Of a stretch of DNA of 64,000 nt, positions 39,306-48,295 are shown piece after piece. The notes under the pieces are model-generated. The model did no database searches. It had not been told where the DNA came from and worked only from the letters and a program-made list of their open reading frames with translations. Origin of the DNA: Hymenobacter frigidus. Lineage in GTDB: Bacteria > Bacteroidota > Bacteroidia > Cytophagales > Hymenobacteraceae. A program made the position numbers and the translations under genes. How positions within the stretch are numbered: position 1 is the first letter of the stretch; each line of letters begins with the position of its first letter. Where the stretch lies: NCBI RefSeq assembly GCF_014640435.1, contig NZ_BMGY01000016.1:30528-94527 (forward strand), in the 5' to 3' direction.

Positions 39306-41624
39306 ATGAAACAAATAGTTACTGCTACGTGGGCTTGGTGGGGCTTTCTCGTCGGGCTATGTTTACTGGCACACGGGAGCCGCGCCCAAGGTCTTGCCAC
39401 CCTGCGTGGCACCGTGGCCGACTCGCTTTCGGGCCAGCCCTTGGTAGGCGTGAGCGTGGGCCTGCAAGGACAGCCCGGTGGCACCGCCACCGATGCGCTG
39501 GGCAACTTCCGGCTCATTGGCCTTGCGCCCGGCACTTACCTGGTGCGCGTGGGCGCGCTGGGCTACCGTAGTGTGGCGCAAGCCGTGACGGTGGGCGCCA
39601 GCGAAACCCGCACGGTACCCTTTGCCATCGCGGCCTCGGCCCTGAACCTGTCGGAAGTGACCGTGAGCCAGCCGCGCGACCCCAACCAAAGCCTGGCCGC
39701 GATTAGTCAAATCGACAAGGTGCTGCGGCCCGTGAACTCGGCGCAGGACCTGCTGCGGCTGGTGCCGGGCCTGTTCATTGCCCAGCACGCGGGCGGCGGC
39801 AAGGCCGAACAGATTTTTCTGCGCGGCTTTGATGTGGACCACGGTACCGATTTCGCGGTGAGCGTAGACGGGCTGCCGGTGAATATGGTGAGCCACGCCC
39901 ACGGCCAGGGCTATGCCGATTTCCACTTTGTGATACCCGAAACGGTGGAGCAGCTCAAAGTGTACAAAGGGCCCTACACGGCGCGGTTTGGCAACTTTGC
40001 CACGGCCGGTGCGGGCGAGTTCAGTACTAAAACTCGTCTCGATGCCAGTCAGGTGAAGCTGGAGGTGGGCCGTTTTGATACGCGCCGGGCGCTGGTAATG
40101 CTGGACCTGCTGGGCAACGGCAACCACCACCTGTTATCCAAAAAGCCCGAAAGTGCCTACGTGGCGGCCGAGTACAATTTCACCAATGCCTACTTCGAGC
40201 AAAAGCAGCACTTCAAGCGCTTCAACGGCCTGGCCAAGTACACCGGCCAGCTTTCCGACCGCACGTCGCTGACCTTGCTGGGCTCGCACTTCACGTCGAG
40301 CTGGGATGCCAGCGGCCAGATTCCCGAGAGCGCCGTGCGCGACGGCGTCATCACCCGCTACGGCAGCATCGACCCCAGCGAGGGTGGCAATACCGACCGC
40401 ACCAACGCCTCGGTGGTGCTCACCACCGGCCTGCCCAGCGATGCCGTCATTCGGCAGCAGCTGTACTATTCGCGCTATAATTTCAACCTGTTTTCCAACT
40501 TCACTTTCTTCCTGAATGACGAAGTAAACGGCGACGAAATCAACCAGACCGACGCCCGTAACCTTTACGGCTACACCGGCACCTACGACCGCGACGACCG
40601 GCTGGGTGCCCGAAACCTGCACACCACTTTCGGCCTGGGCACCCGCATCGACGACACCGACCTGACCCTGCGCCGCGCCGTGCGTCGCACCATCACCGAC
40701 ACCATCACGGCCGGCCGCGTGCAGGAGCGCAACTTCAACGCCTACCTCGACGAGACCCTGGCTCTGACCGACCGCCTCACACTAAACGCCGCCGTGCGGG
40801 CCGATGTATTCGTGTTTGATTTTCGAGGAAACTACACCGATGAAGAAGGCTCCCGGCAACCCTTGAACGGCCGTAAAACCCGCGCTCGTGTCTCGCCCAA
40901 GCTGAATCTGTACTACCAAGTGTCGCCGGCTGTGCAGCTGTTTGCCCGCTCGGGCTTCGGCTTCCACTCCAATGACGCTCGGGGCGTGGTGCGCGGCACC
41001 GTGAACGGCAACGCCCTGCCCCGCGCCATCGGCTACGAGGCGGGCAGCACCTTCAAGCCCCTGCCGGGTATGGTGGTGAATGCCGCCCTGTGGGCCCTGC
41101 ATTTGGAAGACGAACTGGTGTACGTGGGCGACGTGGCCATTGTGGAAAGCGCCGGCCGCACCCGCCGCTACGGCGCCGACTTGTCGGTGCGCTACCAGCT
41201 CACCCGTTTCCTTTTTGCTGATGTGGACCTGAACTACAACCACGGCCGCCTGGTGGGCGTGGCCGAGGGCGAGAACTTCATCCCGCTCGCGCCGCGCTTC
41301 ACCAGCGTGGGCGGCCTCACCCTCAAAAACCCGCAGGGCTTCAGTGCCAGCCTGCGCTACCGCCATCTCGACAGCCGCGCGGCCAACGAGGACAACTCCA
41401 TTCGTGCCCGCGGCTACTTCCTGCTCGACGGCGTGCTGAGCTACACCCGCCCACGCTACCAAATCGGCGCCACCGCCGAAAACCTGCTCAACGTGGATTG
41501 GAACGAAGCCCAATTCGCCAACCCCAGCCGCCTGCGTGGCCAAACCGAACCGGTACAAGAGCAGCTGCACTTCACGCCCGGCACGCCGTTCTTCTTCAAG
41601 CTGAATGCCAGCGTGTTTTTTTAG
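39306..41624 (+). CDS. TonB-dependent outer-membrane receptor
   Basis: 772 residues. The signal peptide ends near HGSRAQ (about residue 26). An N-terminal carboxypeptidase-regulatory-like domain (LRGTVADSLSGQPLVGVSVG, residues about 29-110) precedes a plug domain (SAQDLLRLVPGLFIAQHAGG, IFLRGFDVDHGTDFAVSVDG) and a beta-barrel ending in aromatic FFKLNASVFF. The plug contains a His-rich segment, NMVSHAHGQGYADFHF, suggestive of metal or metallophore recognition, although many relatives have similar residues. There is no SusD partner, so it is not a typical glycan-uptake pair. Neighbouring HupE-like permease suggests metal uptake; this is inference. Confidence 0.9.
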   Translation: MKQIVTATWAWWGFLVGLCLLAHGSRAQGLATLRGTVADSLSGQPLVGVSVGLQGQPGGTATDALGNFRLIGLAPGTYLVRVGALGYRSVAQAVTVGASETRTVPFAIAASALNLSEVTVSQPRDPNQSLAAISQIDKVLRPVNSAQDLLRLVPGLFIAQHAGGGKAEQIFLRGFDVDHGTDFAVSVDGLPVNMVSHAHGQGYADFHFVIPETVEQLKVYKGPYTARFGNFATAGAGEFSTKTRLDASQVKLEVGRFDTRRALVMLDLLGNGNHHLLSKKPESAYVAAEYNFTNAYFEQKQHFKRFNGLAKYTGQLSDRTSLTLLGSHFTSSWDASGQIPESAVRDGVITRYGSIDPSEGGNTDRTNASVVLTTGLPSDAVIRQQLYYSRYNFNLFSNFTFFLNDEVNGDEINQTDARNLYGYTGTYDRDDRLGARNLHTTFGLGTRIDDTDLTLRRAVRRTITDTITAGRVQERNFNAYLDETLALTDRLTLNAAVRADVFVFDFRGNYTDEEGSRQPLNGRKTRARVSPKLNLYYQVSPAVQLFARSGFGFHSNDARGVVRGTVNGNALPRAIGYEAGSTFKPLPGMVVNAALWALHLEDELVYVGDVAIVESAGRTRRYGADLSVRYQLTRFLFADVDLNYNHGRLVGVAEGENFIPLAPRFTSVGGLTLKNPQGFSASLRYRHLDSRAANEDNSIRARGYFLLDGVLSYTRPRYQIGATAENLLNVDWNEAQFANPSRLRGQTEPVQEQLHFTPGTPFFFKLNASVFF

Positions 41625-41651
41625 GCACCTGTAGTGATGTTGTGCCGAAAT

Positions 41652-41686
41652 AAAAAAAGCCTCCCCAAAATATTGGAGAGGCTTTT
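41652..41686. terminator. Bidirectional terminator between the TonB receptor and amylase genes
   Basis: AAAAGCCTCCCCA (41655-41667) pairs with TGGAGAGGCTTTT (41674-41686), one mismatch. On the minus strand it ends in seven T residues, so it serves the converging amylase gene best. Confidence 0.8.
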
Positions 41687-41714
41687 CGCAAATCAGGAAT
41701 CAGCGCACTGATGC

Positions 41715-44099
41715 TTAACGTAGCGCCAGCTTCCGGCTGATTTTGAACTCCGGCACGGTGAGCTGGTAGATGCCGGTGGGCAGTGCCCGCTTCACGCCCA
41801 GGCGCAGCTCGTTCGAGCCGGCGTAAAGGCGTACGGTTTCTTCGTGCACCAGCCGGCCGGTAAGGTCGTGCAGGCGCACGGTAGCAGTTTGCGGGCTGGA
41901 GGTCTGTAGCACCAGGTCGATGCGGTCAGCGGTGGTGGGGTTAGGATACACCGACACTTCGGCGGTGGGCATATCCTGGGTGTTGGCCAGCACGGCGGCG
42001 TCGCGGCGGCCGGTCATAGCCCCCGTTACCACCGTGGGGGCGGTGTAGGTCGCTTTCACAAAGACCCGCTGGGTGGGGTTGGTCGTGGTGGCGTTTTTGG
42101 CTTTGAGGGTGTACCAGCCCTCGGCGGTGGGAGTGTAGGTGCCCCCAAGGTTGCCGGTGCCGGTGCTGCTGCTCACCACGGTGCCGGCGCTGTTGAGCAC
42201 GGCCACGGTGAGGCTGCGGGTGGCGTCGGTGGGAATCAGTGTGTAGCTGAGGGCCTTGTTGGCACTCATGTAGATGCGCCCGGCCGTGCGGTAGGCCGTG
42301 GAAGCGCCCGGCAGTGCGCCGCCCTGCTGCAGGCTGCGCGGGTCGGAGTCGCCGAGGTCATTGGCCAACTCCCACTCCTGGGTGGTGGCGCGGCCGGTTT
42401 TGGTGTAGTTGGTGACGGCGTTGGTAGGAGCCCATACGGAGTAGCCGCGCCGGCCGCCGGCGGCCGTGCCGTTGCAGGGCGGTGTGTTGATGGCCACGGT
42501 CTGTGAGCCGCTCACGGTCACGGTGCTGGTGCCATTCGCGCCGGAATAATCTTTGAGCACGGTGCCGGGCGCAAAATCGCAGGTTACGGTGCTGTTCTGC
42601 CAGGCGCTGAAGTTGTCGTTGACGCCGATGATGGCCTTGGTGCTGCGCTCAATCACGAGGTGGTCGGCGGCTTGCCAGCGCACCTTGTAGGCCCCGTCCT
42701 TAAAGCGCAGGTTCTGGTGGCACCAAATCAGGTTTTCGATGTCGGAGCGCACGGGCAGGTCGGTGGCGCTTTTGGGCGAGTGCGAGTAGCGCTTGCCGGT
42801 GCTGCCGATGTTGAACAGGTCCTCAAAAAAGAGTTGGGGCGAGCCGTCCACGGCCATCAGCACGGCGTAGGCGGGCGAGAGGCGCGGGTCGAACGGGTCG
42901 ATGTGCGGGGCCAGCTCCGAGCCGGTGTTCCAGCCAGTGTAGTTGCCGTTGGCATCCACCGTGGGGCGGAAGGTGTCGTGGTTGTTCACGAAAGGCACCG
43001 TGCGGTGCACGTAGGTGCTGCCCGTGAGCACCACGCGCCGGCCCTGCTGGTAGCCGGGCAGCGTACCCAGGTCGAAATTACCGCCCCCGCTCACCATGGA
43101 ATAAATGCCGTCGCGCATGCTAAAATCGAAGGTGCCGGCGCGGTCTTGCACGTCGGTGCACCACTGGTCTAGTTGAGCCGAGCCGCCCACCCATTCGCCC
43201 ACGGCATACATGGTGGCCCCGCCGTTGGCCCAGCCGGCGTTGCTCTGCAGGTTATAGAGGAAATCTTCCATGGCGAAGGCCGGAAAGTGCTTCACCGCGT
43301 CGAGCCGCACGCCGTCGAAGCCCGCCTGCTTTTTGTACCAAATCAGCCACTCGCGTTCCTTGTTGCGCATGTAGTCGGCGCCCTGCACGGGGTTGAAGGT
43401 GGCGTTGGAGCTTTGGCCGTAGGAGCCGTTGTAGTAGCTGATGTCGGGCCCGAACAGGACGGCGTTCTGGTCGCCGCTGGTGGTGTTGTTGCCGGGGTTG
43501 GGGTTGAAGTTTTGCCAGTTTTTGGAGAAGCGCCCGCTGCGGGCCAGGTAGTTGGCGGCCGTTTCATCGGCAGCCGGCGTGCCGTAGCTCACGTAGCGGA
43601 AGTTCTTGTACTTGCTGGTCGTGAAGTCCTCGTACGCCGCCGGGTCTTGCCCGCCCGCGCCGTTGGCCGAGCCCGCGCCATCGTTGTGGTTCAGCACGAT
43701 GTCCTGCACCACGTCGATGCCGTTGGCGTGCAGAATGGCCACGCCGCGCAGCAGCTCGTCCTTGTTGCCCACGCGAGTGGCCAGAAAGCCCTTCTGGTAC
43801 TTATCGCCAAGGTCGTAGTTGTCGAAGGGCGAGTAGCCGTTGCCCTGATTGGAATTTTTTATGGTAGGCGGCATCCATACGGCATCAATTCCCATGGCTT
43901 TCAGGCGCGGGGCGAGGTCGGCAATGTAGTTTGCCCAGCCGTTGGGATAGTTCGCATTACTGTAGTCCCACCAGAAGCCTTGCAACACTACTTGCTGGGC
44001 TTTAATCTGTTGGTTTCCTGCGAATAACAGGGCCAAAATCAGTAGCGCTGCGTACCGGAATCGTTTGCGGTAATTAAAATACGGGGAAAAGTGCATCAT
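41715..44099 (-). CDS. Secreted alpha-amylase (GH13) with T9SS sorting domain
   Basis: 794 residues. Residues 1-35 are an N-terminal signal segment. The (beta/alpha)8 catalytic domain has all GH13 motifs: DIVLNHN (region I), GFDGVRLDAVKH with nucleophile Asp267, AVGEW with acid/base Glu302, and FVNNHD with transition-state stabiliser Asp375. A C-terminal beta domain and an extra beta-rich module follow, then a T9SS sorting domain (VYPNPTTADRIDLVLQ to ISRKLALR). It should cleave alpha-1,4 glucans such as starch outside the cell. It stands alone, without SusC/SusD genes. Confidence 0.93.
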   Translation of the reverse strand: MMHFSPYFNYRKRFRYAALLILALLFAGNQQIKAQQVVLQGFWWDYSNANYPNGWANYIADLAPRLKAMGIDAVWMPPTIKNSNQGNGYSPFDNYDLGDKYQKGFLATRVGNKDELLRGVAILHANGIDVVQDIVLNHNDGAGSANGAGGQDPAAYEDFTTSKYKNFRYVSYGTPAADETAANYLARSGRFSKNWQNFNPNPGNNTTSGDQNAVLFGPDISYYNGSYGQSSNATFNPVQGADYMRNKEREWLIWYKKQAGFDGVRLDAVKHFPAFAMEDFLYNLQSNAGWANGGATMYAVGEWVGGSAQLDQWCTDVQDRAGTFDFSMRDGIYSMVSGGGNFDLGTLPGYQQGRRVVLTGSTYVHRTVPFVNNHDTFRPTVDANGNYTGWNTGSELAPHIDPFDPRLSPAYAVLMAVDGSPQLFFEDLFNIGSTGKRYSHSPKSATDLPVRSDIENLIWCHQNLRFKDGAYKVRWQAADHLVIERSTKAIIGVNDNFSAWQNSTVTCDFAPGTVLKDYSGANGTSTVTVSGSQTVAINTPPCNGTAAGGRRGYSVWAPTNAVTNYTKTGRATTQEWELANDLGDSDPRSLQQGGALPGASTAYRTAGRIYMSANKALSYTLIPTDATRSLTVAVLNSAGTVVSSSTGTGNLGGTYTPTAEGWYTLKAKNATTTNPTQRVFVKATYTAPTVVTGAMTGRRDAAVLANTQDMPTAEVSVYPNPTTADRIDLVLQTSSPQTATVRLHDLTGRLVHEETVRLYAGSNELRLGVKRALPTGIYQLTVPEFKISRKLALR

Positions 44100-44450
44100 G
44101 AGGTGGGAATTGGGTTTTATGGTGAAAAAAAGAAGCGCGTGGTTGCGATGAGAAGTAGCGGCGAAATAGTGCTTTTGCTCCTAATATGCATGTCAAGGTA
44201 ATTAAAAACCGTATATCGAACTAAATATGTCATAATTTTATGTCTGTCACAGATTGCACTTTTTAGCTAATTAAATTCGTCCTCTACTTGAGATTGTATA
44301 AGATTTTCGATTTTTCATCGCCAGCCTGACACTGGGGTCCTCTGCTCATCGTCGTTCAGACTGACTTCCACTGCTCCAGGCATTGATAAAACCTTTGCTG
44401 CGCGGGCACCCAGCCGTGGTCATGCCACTTGCAGCCGTACTTTCAGGTAT
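44100..44450. other. 351-base divergent intergenic region without recognised features
   Basis: This AT-richer stretch lies between the divergently transcribed amylase and first L,D-transpeptidase-like gene and presumably holds promoters for both. I found no exact TTG/TAnnTTTG pair at proper spacing on either strand and no hairpin or open frame worth naming. AACCTTTG near 44391-44398 is a near match only. Confidence 0.5.
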
Positions 44451-45320
44451 ATGTTTGGGATAAAAAGGATAGGGGCAGCGACCAATTTGCTGATTATTAA
44501 AAGCCTGTTGCTGCAATGCGGTGTGGGCCTGCTACTCGTCACGGGTTGTCAGCTGCGGGCCGATGAGCGGCCCAATGGCGGTCTGCCGCTGACCCAGAGC
44601 ATTGCCGCCAAACCAGCTGTGGTGGCGGCTGCTATTCCCGATTCATTGGCCCTCACGCCACTCCCGGTCTTGCCCGGTGTGCCCGACACCTTGCGCCGGG
44701 CCATTCGGCAGCTGCATACCGCCCTGGGCCCGGCCGCCGCCGCCCTGCGCCCCGAGGTGCTGGAACAGGCCTGCGTGGGCTACCTCACCCTGCATCCCAC
44801 GGGCCGCATCGAGCGCGCCGGCTTGTTGGCTGTGGCCGACATGGACCTGCCCAGCACCACCCCGCGCCTCTGGGTGCTGGACTTGCGCAAAGGCCAGGTG
44901 TTGCACCGCAGCCTGGTGGCGCACGGCGAAGGCTCCGGCAAACTGCGGGCCACGCGGTTTTCTAACCTCGAAGAGTCGGCTTGCACCTCGCTGGGCTTCT
45001 ACCGCACCGCCGGCACCTACGACGGCATTCATGGCTACTCGCGCCGTATCGAAGGGCTCGATAAGGGCCAAAATGCCAACGCTTTCGACCGGTATGTGGT
45101 GCTGCACGCCGCTGACTATGCCAGTCCGAAATACATTCGGCAACACGGGCGTCTGGGCTACAGCCGCGGCTGCCCGGCCCTGCCGCCCGAGCAGTACAAG
45201 GAGATTATTGCCAGTGTGCGAGTGGGCAGTATGCTGCTGCTGAGTGGGCCGGGGCTGGCCTCGCGCTGGCTGGATGGCGCGGCGGCTGGCCGCCGCTTTT
45301 CGCGGCACGGCTGGAAGTGA
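44451..45320 (+). CDS. Lipoprotein of the murein L,D-transpeptidase catalytic family (1)
   Basis: 289 residues. An N-terminal hydrophobic segment ends in the lipobox LVTGC (Cys33), so it is probably a lipoprotein. The catalytic-type domain (about 105-275) has MDLPSTTPRLWVLDL, LVAHGEGSG, the His in VVLHAADYAS and the Cys in GYSRGCPALP, as in the YkuD_2-type family of the peptidoglycan L,D-transpeptidase superfamily. The expected chemistry is Cys-dependent acyl transfer on peptidoglycan peptides. It is followed by a paralogue 151 bases on. Family assignment is strong; substrate is inferred. Confidence 0.85.
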   Translation: MFGIKRIGAATNLLIIKSLLLQCGVGLLLVTGCQLRADERPNGGLPLTQSIAAKPAVVAAAIPDSLALTPLPVLPGVPDTLRRAIRQLHTALGPAAAALRPEVLEQACVGYLTLHPTGRIERAGLLAVADMDLPSTTPRLWVLDLRKGQVLHRSLVAHGEGSGKLRATRFSNLEESACTSLGFYRTAGTYDGIHGYSRRIEGLDKGQNANAFDRYVVLHAADYASPKYIRQHGRLGYSRGCPALPPEQYKEIIASVRVGSMLLLSGPGLASRWLDGAAAGRRFSRHGWK

Positions 45321-45471
45321 AGGCGCTGGTGGAACCGGCCCTTCGGAATCTTTTGACTCAGGCACCCGTTTAATCGACAGCCTGCGAGCGAAAAGTCTCG
45401 TATGTGAAGATGTGAACCCGCCTGCTGCTTTGGCAACGGCTGGTTCTTTTTATTCTCAGTCAACCGGAAAA

Positions 45472-46317
45472 ATGATGCATCAAACCAGCGTAGTTCAGCG
45501 GAAACGAGTTTCGCAGCGGCGGGCCCAGCGGGTTGCGCGGCGCGTGTTGCCTTTTCTGGCATCGTTGTTTTTGGCCACTCCCATGGCTGGTACGGTTACC
45601 AAATCCATGGCGGGCAGCACGGGCAATGAGCTGCGCAAGCCCAAAGTGGCCGCTACTCCTCAAAATATATTCGACCAAGAGCTGCACGCTACCTACAAGG
45701 CCCTTGGGGCTGAGCAGGAGGGCCTACGCTTCGAAACCTTTGCCAAAGCCATGACCGGCTACCTAAACCTTCGTCAGGAAGGCAAGTTGGCCGCGGGGAA
45801 GCAGCTGTTGACAGTTATTGATTTTGACCTGCCTTCAACGGAAAAGCGCCTGTGGGTGCTCGACTTAGCCAAGAACGAAATCCTGTTCCATACGTTGGTG
45901 GCCCACGGCCATAACTCCGGCGAAAACGAAGCCAACAACTTCTCGAACACCGACCAAAGCAACATGAGCAGCCTTGGCTTCTACGCCACGGGCGGCGAGT
46001 ACGAGGGCAAGCACGGCCGCTCACTCAAGTTGGAAGGCCTGGATGAAGGCTTTAACACCAACGCTGAATCCCGCTCGGTGGTGATGCACGGGGCCGATTA
46101 CGTCAGCGAAGCCTTCATCAAGCAGAACGGCCGCCTGGGCCGCAGCCTCGGCTGCCCCGCCCTGCCAATGGAGTTGAAAGACCAGATTATTGAAACCGTG
46201 ACCGGCGGTACTTGCCTATTCCTGAATAAGTCAAATGCTGGCTATTCCTCGCGGTTCCTGAACCAGGATGCGGCTATTGCCGCGTTGGTGCCCCAGGCTG
46301 TCAACGGCGTTTCGTAG
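45472..46317 (+). CDS. Murein L,D-transpeptidase catalytic family protein (2)
   Basis: 281 residues from ATG 45472 (MMHQTSVVQRKRVSQRRAQR); a longer frame starting inside the previous gene is rejected. A very basic N-region and hydrophobic segment (VLPFLASLFLATPMAG) form a signal peptide, without a lipobox. The domain repeats the features of its neighbour: FDLPSTEKRLWVLDL, LVAHGHNSG, VVMHGADYVSEAF and GRSLGCPALP with the catalytic cysteine. The pair probably arose by tandem duplication and now differ in anchoring. A 19-bp terminator follows. Confidence 0.85.
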   Translation: MMHQTSVVQRKRVSQRRAQRVARRVLPFLASLFLATPMAGTVTKSMAGSTGNELRKPKVAATPQNIFDQELHATYKALGAEQEGLRFETFAKAMTGYLNLRQEGKLAAGKQLLTVIDFDLPSTEKRLWVLDLAKNEILFHTLVAHGHNSGENEANNFSNTDQSNMSSLGFYATGGEYEGKHGRSLKLEGLDEGFNTNAESRSVVMHGADYVSEAFIKQNGRLGRSLGCPALPMELKDQIIETVTGGTCLFLNKSNAGYSSRFLNQDAAIAALVPQAVNGVS

Positions 46318-46330
46318 CGCTTGATTATTT

Positions 46331-46373
46331 ACACAAAAAAGCCCTTCGCAGCTAGCGAAGGGCTTTTTTGTGT
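46331..46373. terminator. Bidirectional terminator with perfect 19-bp stem
   Basis: ACACAAAAAAGCCCTTCGC (46331-46349) and its exact complement (46355-46373) surround loop AGCTA. The A- and T-tracts suit both converging genes. Confidence 0.93.
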
Positions 46374-46385
46374 TTACGAACGATG

Positions 46386-47177
46386 TCATTCCCGGGCGAG
46401 AACACATTGCGAAATGGTGCCATCGGCTGAGAAGAAACGTAGAAAATAGATGCCCGGGGTAAGGTGGCTGCCATTGATTATCCCGGCTGATTGAATGCCG
46501 CCTTGGCCAACCAAGCGGCCCGTATTATCAAAAAGCTTATAGTTGCCTTCACCGCGCAACTTCCAATTGTTCGTGGTTGGATTGGGAAAAACGGGCACCT
46601 TATCGATAAGGCGCGAAGCCGCCACTGCAAGCACCACTGCAGACTGACCATAGAAGCTTACGATGCTGCTATTGGCCGCGCTCTTGCCGGTAATGTTGAA
46701 CCACCAGTAGCTCCACCGGCCAGCAATATTTTTGCGAATTGCAACGTAGCCAGATTGGCCGTTTCGGAAGAAGCCACGTCCTCCGACTCCGCCATTTCCG
46801 GTGACTGTGTAAGCCAAATATCCGGTGCCGCCCCAGCGTAACCCGCGCCGAATGAGGTCGCCGCTCGTAAAACGATGCGCGCTGTCGTACTCAACCGAGT
46901 CTAGGGCAACTTCGGCTCCTCCCGGTGGAGTTCTGACGGAAAAAGTCTCGAACGAAGGTTGGCCCTGACCACCCGACGGCAGGCTTGAGTGCCGGAAGGT
47001 GACATCGGCAACGTTGTCGCCGTCGATGTCTACCCGCAGCGAGTCGGTGGCGGCATTCGGTTGCCAGTTCAAGCTGGTGATGGGCGCGCCAACAGGGTGC
47101 ACGGTTTGGCACTGGGCCCGGGGCACGCTCACAACAGCGAGCGCCGCAGCGACACGACCAACGTAGCGTAATTTCAT
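46386..47177 (-). CDS. Secreted protein with T9SS sorting domain, unknown function
   Basis: 263 residues. The signal peptide ends near RAQCQ. The mature part is a beta-rich domain with a DIDGDNVADVTF segment resembling an Asp-rich calcium-binding loop, followed by GYLAYTVTGNGGVGGRGFF and YWWFNITGKS. The C-terminus is a T9SS type A sorting domain (VFPNPTTNNWKLRGEG to QCVLARE). Bacteroidota have many such proteins of unknown role. It is the last gene of a minus-strand run, 47 bases after the Ldh-family gene. Confidence 0.75.
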   Translation of the reverse strand: MKLRYVGRVAAALAVVSVPRAQCQTVHPVGAPITSLNWQPNAATDSLRVDIDGDNVADVTFRHSSLPSGGQGQPSFETFSVRTPPGGAEVALDSVEYDSAHRFTSGDLIRRGLRWGGTGYLAYTVTGNGGVGGRGFFRNGQSGYVAIRKNIAGRWSYWWFNITGKSAANSSIVSFYGQSAVVLAVAASRLIDKVPVFPNPTTNNWKLRGEGNYKLFDNTGRLVGQGGIQSAGIINGSHLTPGIYFLRFFSADGTISQCVLARE

Positions 47178-47224
47178 GCAGGTACCTGGAAAGAGTTGCA
47201 GAGAGGAGTGAATTTACTAAAAAT

Positions 47225-48286
47225 TTACAGCTGTACCCCAAATTTGGCTCCTACATCTTCCAGGTCCTTCACCACCGCGTCCAGCAGCGGAATGCCGTTT
47301 AGCAGCCGGTGGGCGGCCGTTTCGCGCTCCGGGTCACCGGGAATCAAGACGTGCTTGCCCTCCACGGCCTGCGCGTTGCGGAAAGTCGTAATCCAGTTGT
47401 CCATGTGCGCTTTGAACTCGTCGGCGGGTCGGAAAGCATCGACGCGCATGGCTCCGAAGAAGTGGCCCAGGCCCTGGCCCACCGGATTGGCAGCAGGTTG
47501 CAGAAAAGCCACGAACGGCGGCACCCACGGCCCATAATTCGCGCCCGACAGAACAGCCGAGAAAATATCCACAATGCTACCTAGGGCGTAGCCTTTGTGC
47601 GAGCCGGTGGCTCCGCCGAGGGGCAGGAGCGCGCCGCCATTTTTCACGGCGTTGGCATCGGTGCTGGGTTGGCCATCGGCGGTTTGGGCCCAGCCTTCGG
47701 GCAGGGGCAGGCCTTTGCGCTGGGCAATTTCGAGCTTGCCGTTGGCGGCGGTGGTGGTAGCCATGTCGGCCACGAAATCGGGCTGTTCACCGGCGGGCAC
47801 GGCCACGGCAATGGGGTTGGTGCCGAGCAGGCGGTCGAGCGAGAACGTGGGCGCTACCAGCGGCGAAGCGTTGGTCATGGCAATGCCAATCATGTCGTGC
47901 GCCAGGGGCAGCATGGCGTGGTAGCCGGCAATGCCGAAGTGGTTGGAATTCTTCACCGAAACCCAGCCACTACCTACTTGCTGCGCCTTCTCAATGGCAA
48001 TACGCATGGCTCGGGGTCCCACCACGAGGCCGAGGCCGCCATCGCCGTCCACCACGGCGGTACTGGGCGTTTCGTAGGTCACGCCCACTCTGGGGCTGGC
48101 GTTGATGCGGCCGGCTTCCCACAGGCGCACGTAGCCCACGAGGCGGGCCACGCCGTGCGAGTCCACGCCGCGCAAATCGGCGGAAAGCAGCGTTTCGGTG
48201 GCCAGCGTCGCATCCGCTTCGGGGCAGCCCATGCCGCGAAAAACCGCCTCGGTAAAGCTGAACAGCTGGGTGTAGGGGAAGGTCAT
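47225..48286 (-). CDS. Ldh-family (malate/L-lactate-type) NAD(P)H-dependent oxidoreductase
   Basis: 353 residues. Family features: ADLRGVDSHGVARLVGYVRL near the N-terminus with the catalytic-type histidine, GPRAMRIAIEKAQ, VKNSNHFGIAGYHAMLP, TNASPLVAPT, LLGTNPIAVAVPAGE and GGATGSHKGYALG. This is the YlbC/MdhII type, unrelated to classical LDH/MDH, with members using malate, lactate, ureidoglycolate or other 2-hydroxy acids. The exact substrate cannot be read from sequence. It follows the phosphatase gene by 9 bases. Confidence 0.87.
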   Translation of the reverse strand: MTFPYTQLFSFTEAVFRGMGCPEADATLATETLLSADLRGVDSHGVARLVGYVRLWEAGRINASPRVGVTYETPSTAVVDGDGGLGLVVGPRAMRIAIEKAQQVGSGWVSVKNSNHFGIAGYHAMLPLAHDMIGIAMTNASPLVAPTFSLDRLLGTNPIAVAVPAGEQPDFVADMATTTAANGKLEIAQRKGLPLPEGWAQTADGQPSTDANAVKNGGALLPLGGATGSHKGYALGSIVDIFSAVLSGANYGPWVPPFVAFLQPAANPVGQGLGHFFGAMRVDAFRPADEFKAHMDNWITTFRNAQAVEGKHVLIPGDPERETAAHRLLNGIPLLDAVVKDLEDVGAKFGVQL

Positions 48287-48295
48287 GATGAAGAA

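Noticed and set aside
42660..44027. Long plus-strand frames opposite the amylase gene
   Set aside because: The minus-strand GH13 motifs are intact; the plus-strand translations are Ala/Val/Gly/His-rich shadows.
45244..45471. A 76-codon N-terminal extension of the second L,D-transpeptidase-like gene, starting inside the first
   Set aside because: The extension is out of frame with, and overlaps, the preceding gene; ATG 45472 gives a good signal peptide.
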